Source: Arenicola marina (lineage: Eukaryota > Annelida > Polychaeta > Arenicolidae). Taken from it: a DNA stretch of 64,000 nucleotides. Under the pieces are notes generated by a model, which searched no databases, was not told where the DNA came from, and saw only the letters and a list, made by a program, of their open reading frames with translations. Made by a program: the position numbers and the translations under genes. The stretch is from contig OZ025264.1 of the NCBI GenBank assembly GCA_964019135.1, positions 6,031,935 through 6,095,934 of the forward strand, given 5' to 3'. Shown piece by piece: positions 23,914 through 36,017 of the stretch (position 1 is its first letter; every line of letters begins with the position of its first letter).

Positions 23914-26900
23914 TCATCTGAAGCAGATGGGGCCGACCTCGAAGCCAAACGCCTGGTTGTCTTCCCCGTAGTCACTGGGTCTAAAGTCAGTGATAGGGAA
24001 GCGGTTGAGTCGGTCGGAGGTCACAAAGAAGTCGGTGCGATCAGTTACCACTCCGCTCTGAAAGCATGAATAAACGTATCGCAAGGTTAATACATGATAG
24101 ACCGATCTCGGCTGTCAATCATTCATTCACGTCACTGTTGCTTTATCTAACCACGTGGCGAAAAAAGATCTTCCACGTGCGTTACGTCCGACAAACAAGT
24201 CGGACAAAGAAAGCAGCACGTCACTTTCTTGTCAGTTTCAGACGTGACTACTCTCCACTTGTACATTCCATCAGCTATGATTGTCAATTTCATACCCATG
24301 ATTAACAAAAAAAGACTCAAGCGTGGGCGGGGCGTAGCTCGGAGTGTGGAACGGTGTGAAACAATCGATCCCTTAATTTTGAGGTGTATATGGGACGATA
24401 TTTGTCGCTACTGCAGTTAATGCTAAATTTGATTAGCGACCAGTTATTCGTTTGTTTGGCAAGACTTCATTCATACTGAATGACAAGGACTGGCATCCTT
24501 TAACATGTCAGGAACATTAAATAGCTTATACAAATTGGTAAACTTGAACCCGAGCAAAGAAGAAAATGGAAAGCTCTATCGACAATGAAGTCATCCACAA
24601 TTGAGATGCATGACAAATGATGCAACGACAAAAAGGTATATTTTGTGACATTTACAAACGTTAATATCGATAGGCAATTAACGCATGCATAGCAGTATAC
24701 TTGCTCACCTTGCACCCATCCACAACATTCTTTTCTTTAAACGTTTTCGTCCTGAACTCGTGATCATTATCGCCCATTATCCAGATGGCGTGCCGCATGG
24801 CTTTGTCAGTGCGCGCATCCTCCCAAGCGACGGAGTTCTGGCAGAAGTAGGTCAGTCGCTGGCGTCCCTTCGAGTGGAGCAAGCGTAAGAACGCCATCTG
24901 CACTGGGTCGACGTAATTGATCTAAAAACGAAAACAGATAATGTATATATATAAATCAATGACAGCCCGTAGTTTCAAGCAGCAGTATTATATTCTGCCA
25001 TTTTATCCTTATTTTCCACGAGGACGATATTTGTCACTGTTGATCATAACATCTGAAAATGCAGCACTAACCTTGAATCCGCCGGCAAGTTCACTGAACC
25101 ATTTATCTTTTTTGGTATTCTTGGGGTAGTACTGCGGGATGGCCTGTAACAATGCAATTACACGTGTTAGATTGCGAGTTAACAAGCACTGACTTTATTC
25201 CTCAATATAAAGTATTTAAGGTGGTTATTATATGGCTAAGCCGACGACAGATTACTTTTTTTTCATTTTTGTTCTTACATTTTACCAAAGATCAAAACGT
25301 AATTGTGAACCCATTGAAGGGAACGAAACGCCTGGACGTTATTCTCATTTTACAGAAATCAAATTTAAAAGGCGGCAAATCTGTCGTGTTGGTCCGGGGG
25401 GAATTGCCGCCTGGAAAGGACCCCCTCAGCGCCCTATTTCTGAATGGCGTTGGTCAAATGGGGAGTCGACCTGCTAAGTTGGCAAGTACAGGTCGTAACA
25501 TTTTGGCTGTCGCATGATCCAGACAAGTGCACCGAGTGGCATGCAATCGCGTACGAAAAAGAGAGACGAATTTCAACTGTATAACTGGAATTAGTTTTCA
25601 GTTGACAGCTAGTTAAAATTCAGTTGTTCCTCAGCTAAAGAATTTATCATGCAAAATAGTTACATTTCAACTGCCCAAATTTCAATGTTGAAAACTGTTC
25701 ATTTTCGTAAGAGATACAGTCGTCGTGGCGCCGTTTCTGTGATTTCGTCCCCAAAACGACAAAACAATATGACGATGAAATAGCCATATGCGTCTTAAGA
25801 CTCCACGCTAAAATGTAACGTGTGTACACTGTACTCACCATTATGGAATGTGACTGAGCGTACACTGTACTCACTATTATGAACTGTGATTCGGCGCACA
25901 CTGTACTCACCATTTCGGACTGTGACTCGGCGTACACTGTACTCACCATTATGGACTGTGATTCGGCGTACACTGTACTCACCATTATGGACTGTGACTC
26001 GGCGTACACTGTACTTACCATCATGGACTGTGATTCGGCGCACACTGTACTCACCATTATGGAATGTGACTCGGCGTACACTGTACTCACTATTATGGAA
26101 TGTGACTGAGCGTACACTGTACTCACTATTATGAACTGTGATTCGGCGTACACTGTACTCACCATTTCGGACTGTGACTCGGCGTACACTATACTCAGCA
26201 TTATAGACTGTGACTCGGCGTACACTGTATTCACCATTATGGACTGTGACTCGTAGTACACTGTACTCACCATTATAGACTGTGACTCGGCGTACACTGT
26301 ACTCACCATTATGGACTGTGACTCGGCGCACACTGTACTCACCATTATGGACTGTGATTCGGCGTACACTGTACTCACCATTATGGACTGTGACTCGGCG
26401 TACACTGTACTCACCATTATGGACTGTGATTCGGCGTACACACAGGTCTCGCCACCGGACGACATGTTGCAGTAGACGTGGATGGCGTCTTGCGGAACAC
26501 CGATGTTTGGATCCACCCAGAACCAACCTGGTAATATCAAATAAATGAAAGTCATGGATCTATCGTACTTTTATTATAAGTAGTGAACCCCCCTGGATCT
26601 ATTTTTAAGCAGGTTGGACCGAAGAGCAACAGGTCATGGATTCAACGATTCTTACACTGTCAACCTATTACACTATTCAGTGGCGGACCTAGGGAGTAGG
26701 GGGTTTGCCCCCTCCCCCATGCGAACTTCACCATACTCTGTAAAAGTCGGGTTCTCCGAGCAACCCGGTCGCAAGTTTCAGAGAGCCACCCCCCCCCCCC
26801 CACCCCCTCCCTCATTGCAAATTCCTAGATCCGCCCCTGCTATACAAACAATAAGTCATTATGTGACTTAAAGTGAATGGTTTGCGCCAGTGGCGCTTAG

Positions 26901-27453
26901 CGAACGCAGATATATATAAATCGAAGTGATATGATGTTAGATGAAACTCGCCCAGGTTCCAGGATACTGGGCTTGGGTGGCTAAACTCAACTTCGGTCAA
27001 TCAAGCGGGACTAGGCAATAATACAGTTACCTGTATATGCATAGGTTATGTGTACCCTGGCCCCGCAGTGATGACGCACTCACCGTCTTCAGCTTTGGGT
27101 TGTGTGAGGTGGATGTCCCGACAAGTCCTGGCCGGGTTCTCCTTGGTTCCCTGCGGCGCCAGGATCCCTTTAACATCCTGCCTCAGCTCATCGATCTCCC
27201 CAAAGATCTGGCTCACCACCTTGTTGAGCTCAGGACTCATCGGCGGCAGGCTGTCCTCCTCCTTCTCCTTTTCCTCGTCGATGTCCCCGAGGTCTCCCCT
27301 CTGTTTGACGCTCTTTCGCCGGCCCTGCAGGCCGCCTTCGCCCGCCGGCTCCTCGCCCACCGACCGTCGCCGCCGATGCCGGGCGCCGTTCATGAACTCT
27401 GGCGGCATGGAGAACGGGTTCCCTTGCATTGACCCGGCCTCGCCCGGGGGACC
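23914..27453 (-). CDS. Collagen C-telopeptide, cleavage site and COLFI propeptide exons
   Basis: Exons 27084-27453, 26415-26527, 25072-25143, 24709-24921 and 23914-24057 (TGA). The first ends the helix (GPPGEAGSM). It carries a basic [11 protein letters not shown] site suited to furin-like cleavage, an acidic linker and a coiled-coil-like stretch ([20 protein letters not shown]), then [23 protein letters not shown] continues with [69 protein letters not shown] and [16 protein letters not shown] propeptides select and trimerise chains in the ER. The calcium-loop acids (D and N of DPN, D of QDAI) remain. Cysteines 1, 4, 5, 6, 7 and 8 remain; 2 (Thr) and 3 (Val) do not. Confidence 0.95.
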
Positions 27454-30400
27454 CTGCCACCATAAACGACGTTAGAAAACATGTGATGGTATATCTCTCC
27501 AACACCCACATAATCATGTATAATATTCTTACTGGATTTTGTGGAAACATTGTGAATACAAACTGTTGTATAACAATATTATATTAATATGTTAAATATT
27601 AATATATAAAATATGTTATTAAAATATGTTAAGTTAATAACGATAATAACAGATTTCTGCAGGAGTATGCCGTATATTTCCAACCTCACGACTTCGTAGC
27701 ACATCTACAGATCCATCTCGACTGGAGTCTTGAGACCGTGATACAGATCAGCAAGGCCATTTTATAATCTTCACAAACAGTCTGTATAATGTGATGACTT
27801 ATACTCACTGGGGGACCGGAGGGTCCTGGTGGTCCGTCCCGTCCCTATGAGGCAGGCAATATAAAGTACATGATTGGATGGTCAGGTCACGAGCATGTTT
27901 ACGGTTTGCGTTGACAAAGAACATTTACTTGACTTCTTTTAACTTTGATACATCTTGTATAATAACTACTGTTTTCAACTGTTGGAAAAAAACCAAATAA
28001 CTATTCGTAATGCCATGTGCTATCGGTGTAATTTATGGTTGCCAAAGTAAGTTGGATATGAAACTATTTATTTCAAAGGCTGAAAACAAAAATTTATATG
28101 GGCATTTGAGCAGAACCATTGTCGATAGTAGAGTAACTTACGGGCTCTCCCTTGAAGCCACCTGGGCCGTCCGTACCCTGAAATAAATAACGCACACGGA
28201 ATTATTTCAAAATACCTAATTGGTATTTCAACCATAGATATTACCCTTGAAACACTGAATCCGGGACTTAAATACTTTACACTGTGCCAGAAGTAACATG
28301 GAATGTTGGCTTACCGGAAGTCCAATGATTCCCTCAGGACCTAAAGGTCCTCTCGGACCGGGGGGACCCTGCAGAAGCGGCATAAAAGAAACCCTTAATA
28401 AGTATAGCACATACGGAAAGAACGATAGATACTGTGCATAGAGCGGTTTCATACTTGCATGGTACCTACTTTAAACCAGGTGGTACTTCTTTAACATTGA
28501 TTGAGTGTCATGACAATCCAATGTCACTCGCTTATTGTTGGTGAGAGAAAAAAACCTGGTCGAGGTCGATTATGACAATGTAAATAATATATGATAAGAT
28601 ATATATAATCATATAATGCTGATTAGACGATAATATGTTCGTCATTCCATGACAAGGTACTGATGGCGGCGACGTCACCCAGACTTACCGTCTCTCCCTT
28701 CAAGCCTCGTTCTCCCCTCGAACCGCGCTTCCCGCGAGAGCCTTTCTCTCCCACCTCTCCGCTTAACCCAAGCAGACCCACGTCTCCTAGGTGACCCTGT
28801 GAAACAAGTTATCGGCGTCATGTTGTTAGCGTCGCAGGTTGATGATCAGCTCAGATTTTAAACAACGTTTTAGTTTCAAACAACGGAGTTTGACAGGGCG
28901 GTACATCTGTCAAATTATAATGCAGAAGTCCTAAGTTTTGTTGTATATTTAGGACATATATCGCGTCAACGAGAGACGGAGGAGAAGAGCAGAGCCATGT
29001 CTGCGGGGTAAACCCCTGCTCTTTGCGAAGAAGGGCATGGGATCCTTATTCTGCGACCACACAGACATGACCACAGCGTGGCTCGAACCCCCTATCCACG
29101 TGCCGTTAGGTTCTCAGGTGGCCGAGTTCCAAGCATGGGAGCAGAATGGAATATTATTACATTGGAATTGCAAACGCCTACAGCGTTTATGCTTAAGAAA
29201 CCAGAAAGAATATTGCATGCAATGGCGCCTCATAGTAAAAAAATCTTAACGATATGCGGTCTCGTCCATTTAAAGTTTTATGAACATAGCAAACTATCAA
29301 CCGACGGTATAACGTATAGAACGTGTAGGAACGTACCTTTGGACCTTTAGGACCACTGTCTCCTTTTGCTCCAGGAATACCAGGCGGTCCCTATAAAATC
29401 CGCAGATATAATAATGTATGTGGGTCAGTTAGATATCTATCGGGAAAGGTTGCATACATGGACAAAATAGACACAAAAGGAACAAAAATACAAATGGTAC
29501 GCTTTATATATGAAGCAAATTATAGTATATCATGTGTATATACCCGGCAATCACATAAAACATCAATAATAATAAAAATAAATCAACAGTAAAATTGAAT
29601 TTATTTGGTCCTAGTTTCCTGCAGTCTGTCCGTATATTTCGGAGCTCTCGCTGAAATTTTAATATTAGCCAAAAAAAATGTAAACGGCAATTGTGAATTT
29701 GATAGTCTACGAGGTATCTAATTATGGCGTGCGCCTTCCTACCGATAGTCCCTCTGTGCCTGGTTCTCCTGGTGGTCCAGGGGCACCAGCCTCTCCCTGT
29801 TGACGAAATCATAATCGAAGCAGAATATCAGCATTGGGAGATGGAATATCTTAAGTTATAAGGCATCATAACAAGTCAAATCTATGGTGCGCCGATATCA
29901 TCATACATGTATTAACTGGAATGTAAGATGCGCCGATATAATCATAACATAAATCTATGGCGCGCCGATATTATCATAATAACCTAAATCTATGGCGCGC
30001 CGATATCATCATACATGTATTAACTGAAATTTATGGTGCGCCGATATAATCATAACATAAATCTACGGCGCGCCAATATCATCATAATAACTTAAGTCTA
30101 TGGAGCGCCGATATCACCATAATAACCTACATTCATATAATTTGTACATATCGCATTTTGACATTTAATTAATAATTTAAATGCAGATGTAGAGGCAGTC
30201 GGAACTAGTTATGCTTGCCTAATCTCAATCTGCTTCCATTTCGCACTAATGGTTGAGGTAAAATGCTGGATTACTCACCACGGGTCCGGGAAGACCCCTT
30301 GGTCCCCTGGGCCCGGCCGGGCCAGGAGGTCCCTAGGGGAAAGAAGCCTATGCCATCACTACTATTGGTCGGCTTGCTTGAATGGTAAGCTTTGCCATAC

Positions 30401-33400
30401 GTAGATCATATCGCGATAATTAAGGAGCAAGGTAGAATGAAGCCAAGTCTCAGGGAATAACCCCTTACTCTTTACGAAGAGAGAGATATGAGATGCCATA
30501 CAATTGCCATGAAGTTGTGTTGATTCAACCGTTATTCTTTATTGCGTTGTATATTACATAATACGTTGCCTGGATAGGATAAGGATAAGAAATATTCAGA
30601 CCCTTTTTGCAACGTTAAATATAATGCATATTAAGCCGTGTAGAAATACTGTCATTCGAGTCTTGCATTCAGGGGGTGGGGGGGGGGCATACCAAGGAAA
30701 AGATCGAATGCTTTATGAATAATGTGACTCAAATGTGCATGCATTTAAACCTATTTGAATTTTTTTTTTCGAATAAGCAATGTGGATGTATTATTTACAA
30801 ATGTAATTGCAGTTCTCGCTTGATGTGCAGCTTAACAAACATGTGTATACGTGTGTACATCGTCAAACGTATCACCAGCATATCATAATGCCGTTATCAG
30901 TCAGTCAGGTTTTGTGGTAGTATTTATTATTGATATCTAATTCCGACGTTAAATACAGCCTTATTTTATCTCATCTCATCTCATTTTGTCAACAATTGAT
31001 ATGCACACAGAGATACATATTAGGTATCATGCAGCTGGCCAATTGACTGCCTCACCGATGGACCGATGGATCCTCGCTGTCCCTGAGGACCTGGTAACCC
31101 TGCGCTACCCTTGTCCCCTATCGCTCCGGCGTCTCCCTCAGGTCCCCGCGCTCCAGGGGGGCCCTGCAGCGAGAAAAGTCAAAATACGCCGTATGCATCG
31201 GTCAAAAGCACGCTCTTCGGATCTACACGGAAATTTATCACAAAACACTTAGTGGCAGCAAATATACATTGACCTGCTATTAACAAATCACAGTTATGTT
31301 CACAGAACACTAATCGCATACATCGTCGCTTATTTATAAACCAAAACGCCACAGTTGGCAGATCTATCACATGCTTGCAACATGTATCTGCTGGAGGAGT
31401 GAGTACTCACCGGCTTTCCCTGTGTGCCCGGGGCGCCGGTATCTCCAGGCATGCCCTCCGGACCCAATAGACCGGGTTCGCCTCGCTTCCCTGGTCTACC
31501 GGTACCGCCAGGGTCACCCTGTGGCAAAACATGATTAAGCCATGATCGAGTGACCACATCGGAATAGATGGTTACTTTATACATCGAATGGTCCACATTT
31601 GAGTATTACTTGCGTTTATGTTAGTGAACTGAACCATACGTGATATTATACATCTGTAACAACGTTAAGAAATATAAATATAAAGCTTGTAATATTGTAA
31701 AATAACAGTGTGGGGTGTTTTACCATACCGTAAAACAACCGTACAACAGACAGTTAATTATAATAAATAAAAATGTTAACCCAAAATTTGCTTAACAAAT
31801 ATCTCCGAGCCAAATTGTATCTGTGCAACGGCTGCTTTCTAATGCCATGTTATGCTCGCGACCTCCTCGATAGAGCTATCCCCTGTCTAGAGCACGCTGA
31901 CCCATCTTAAATAGGTTCTTCTGTGTACATATAGCTTACCATTTATCTATATATGAATGGAGGTAGGTCAAGACAGTGTAGCTGAACTTGATAATCCAAT
32001 GATAATATTAGCGCTCGTTGGGCGATTTTTTCCCAATAATGAAGTATTTGCATGTGAATTGCAAGGGGTGCCGTTACCTTCTGTCCGGGGGTTCCGGGCA
32101 GGCCAGGCTCTCCAGGGAATCCTATTTGACCCTAGATCACGGTGGAGTACATTATCTTAAATTATGTTTATGCCATGGTTTGGCGACGCATATGACACAT
32201 ATGATGCATAGGTAAGGTAGATTGTATATACCATAAATGGTACGGAAGAATGACGCCATTATATAATACAGACATAGATATGCACAATAAATTTACGCAG
32301 TTGAAGTTTGATGCGAAATGTGTTTTATTTTTCATTTATCGTTTCTGATATTGATACTTTAATATGAGGGAACATTCCAGCCCTGGCCCGAACGCCAAGG
32401 AGTATCGTTAAACTTTTTCACTGTGCGGCGTTTGCAGTGGTAAATTCGTGCGTCCATACGTACCCTGTGACCTTTGCTTCCCTCTCCACCCCTCTCGCCC
32501 GGCGGGCCTGGTGGACCTTGGTATCCTGGTCGACCAACTTCTCCCTTGAGACCCTCAAAGCCTCGCGGACCCTGCGAAATTGTATTTGTTTAGGAGTCTG
32601 TTTAGGAATTCTTCACAATACTGTTTGAAAACTTTGCAGAATATGGTTTTTCAAAATTGTAACAATTGTTTGTTTCAAAATGGTTAGAATTTTTGTTTCA
32701 ATATCGTTAGAATTTTTTTTCAAAATGGTTAGAATTTTTTGTTAAAAATGGTTAGAATGTTTTTCAACATTGTTAGAAAACTGTTTTTCAAAATTGTTAG
32801 AAAACGGTATTTCGGAATTGTTAGAAAACGGTTTTCCCAATTGCTAGAAAACTATTTTCCCAATTATTAGAACGTTGTTTTACAAATTATCCACATATAG
32901 TTTTTAAAATATTAAAAAATGGTTTTCAAAATTATTATAAAATCGGGTTTCAAAACTATCTATCTCACTATCTATCAAAACTATCTCACCACACGTAAAA
33001 TTACGCCCTGTTGTATAACTAGACACCCGGTATTAACAGCGAAGTTGGTAATATGCATCCAATTACATTGAACGTGGGTAATTTCTAAACGACTACCGGT
33101 TGACCACTCCCTGTATTACCGGTGTTCCGTCCTTGCCGGGGGTGCCTGGCAGGCCCTCCCCGCCCTGCTCCCCCTTCAGCCCGAGGGGTCCCTCCGGACC
33201 GGGGGGACCGATGTCACCAATTTCCCCAGACGGTCCACGGCGCCCCCTCGCGCCTCTCTTACCGGGTAGACCGACGGGACCCTGTGCCATGAAACAGAAT
33301 CAATGATAGACTTGCCGCGTGTTCATTATATATATACTAATTAATACTAATATGAATAACTGTGTTGTAAATTATATATATATTATGCAGGAATGCCTTT

Positions 33401-35960
33401 TTAGGTCACTTTTGATCATACATGGGCTCAAACTGAGCCAACACAATGAGATTCTTTTATAAAATGCATCAGACGGTTGATATTTAAAAAAGTATTTTAT
33501 ATTTAATAAATGGTATTTGTGAATCTCGGTGTGTTGTCAACTGAGTTACGGGTGAGTTCCCAACTAATTAAGTGCTAAATGGAACTTTTCTGGTAGGATA
33601 CGAAATTACATATTATTATAGTACACGACCAAGCATTTAACGGTTTGACTTTCATAGTCCGATCAGACTTCTGTATGAATTGCCAAGCGTCGGTCGCACT
33701 GAAGATATCTCCAAGGGGGAAAGAACCACTTCTTAAAGACTATTTATGATGTCACACTGACGCTACAAAATGGTATTCAAGAAAGATAACAAAATGACTA
33801 TGAGTGTGTGACAAAATCCAAATTTTCCTTCTATATATCCTCCTCGGATCGTTTAGAAATGGTCATTTTCTGCCATGTATATAGCAGTCGAATGACACGA
33901 TCATATAGATATATACATATAACAGTACACAAACTATGTGTTTCTTCTTGTCTATTGTCATATTGCGATTCTTACATAGCGTGAAATGTAATTCAATTTT
34001 GGAAAGAAGACTTTATATCAGTTTTGTAGGCTCAAACCCAAATGGTCCAAGAACAGTTCAGCCAAAATATTACACAAATTTATGAGATAATAGTATTACA
34101 CACATTAACTGTCATAATTATCATGTAAGCCACACATTTGAAGGCTAAACATACAGCTGAGAGAAAGTTGTTTTTTCGCAACACAGTGGATGTAAGATAG
34201 ATGAATTCCGCTAGTCGCTTTACTCTTCGTTTAAGTTACATTCAAGTCATTTTGGTAGGGATTTACTTTTGGCCAAAGACGCATACATTTTAATAGCGGG
34301 CATATCAATAAGTAGTGGATATCTAAGACACCAAGAATCAGTTAATTGTCTGACCTTGTGACCCGGATCGCCGAGCTCCCCCTTGGGCCCGGGAGTTCCC
34401 GGTGTGCCTTGCTGTCCGGAAAGACCTGGTGCCCCTGTCGAGCCCCTAGGTCCAGTGGCGCCCTACGGTGGCGGAAAATAATATGCATAGAAATAATATA
34501 AATTGTGTTTCAGAGACATGAACCAGAAACTATACTTCAAATGGTAATGGTATAAGTTACAAAGAACGACACTGAAACATATATAAATATACATCGATAT
34601 AAATATCGGGGTCCGAAATATATCTTTACGCACTGGCCATTGCAGACATTTACTATTGCTTCCCGTATTTAGAGATCAAAATTTAACGCAGGTTTTTAAT
34701 TGCGCAAACCGTTCGGTACTTCAAGATAACGACAGATCGAAACCCTGTCGTGTTTAATGGTAGATACACAGTAGGCTGGTATCACAGCCTCTCTCCCCCC
34801 GGCTCACCTTCATGCCGGGCACGCCCTGCAGACCATGTTGACCTATCTCACCTGACGGACCCTGCAACAAGAACCAAAACCAGATGTGACGTCATCAGGT
34901 CGTTTCACATTGCAAAAATAAGCAATGACGTAAATTCCCACATGAAATAAACATTTCCTGATTAATCTTTAAAGGCAATTGGAGGAACAATCTAAGAAAA
35001 ACTACGTGTGACTTCTTCAGGTTAACATCAACTGGTGAAGATTAATTAAGGTCGCTGTTCAAGTAATCAGCGTCGGATTAGAAACATTTCGCTCAGGTTC
35101 AGACAGGGGTATCTCCCATCCATTGGCACGTCTTCTTACCGGGGGTCCCGGCAGACCCTGGTGTCCGACCAGACCGGCCGGTCCGGGGGGTCCCTGGTCA
35201 CCCGCTTCGCCCTTAGAACCCTTGTCTCCAGATAAACCTTGGTCACCCTACAAAAAAATGAATATACTTTTACACTCTATGTACATTTATGTTACACCAT
35301 TGAAGATTATTATTAATTTGCGCATATTTGTAAAATATGAGGGAAAATGTCGCTTATATATAACGTGCCATAGATAAAGATGAAGTAAGAATGCCGACAT
35401 TATAACTATTTGTTTTTTTCTTTTTTTGCTCGAAATTGTCCCTTGATTTGCTAGCCTATACGACGTTGGAAGGCGTTTTGCTCTCATGCATAGTTCCTCC
35501 ACAACATGTATGCATGCAATGGTAGGATCGAACAACCTTAATAATTATGCATTAGAGACTTTTACATCGTACATTACACCAAGGAAATGAAGTCAATTTG
35601 AATCCATCATGCACGCCACGCACTCCCAGCCTCCATCAAGTATTCCTTAGGCCCGCTGATGAAATTATCACTGACCTAAAATAGTTCAATGCGGCATACT
35701 GTGTGGGCATTGCACAAATTTCCTACGCCTCGTCCCCCACTCCATGCTTAGTAACGTAGAATCGATATCGATTAATATTATTTTTGTTTGGTACTTGGGT
35801 CGGTTACCTTCTCCCCGTCGTCTCCTGGGGGTCCTAGAGGTCCCTGGGGGCCGGCGTCACCCTGCAAGAGGCACATCACATGTCATCATATTGTCATCAA
35901 ATGAAACTGATAATGAACACTTGAAACACACGTCTCATGTTGAATTATTATTATTATTAC

Positions 35961-36017
<57 letters not shown>

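Noticed and set aside
25879-26109. Plus-strand open frames through the 36-bp array (repeating [12 protein letters not shown])
   Set aside because: They are open only because the unit is 36 bp. The minus-strand exon and donor explain the sequence.
27037-27475. Plus-strand open frames opposite collagen exon 27084-27453
   Set aside because: GC-rich antisense shadow of a well-supported exon.
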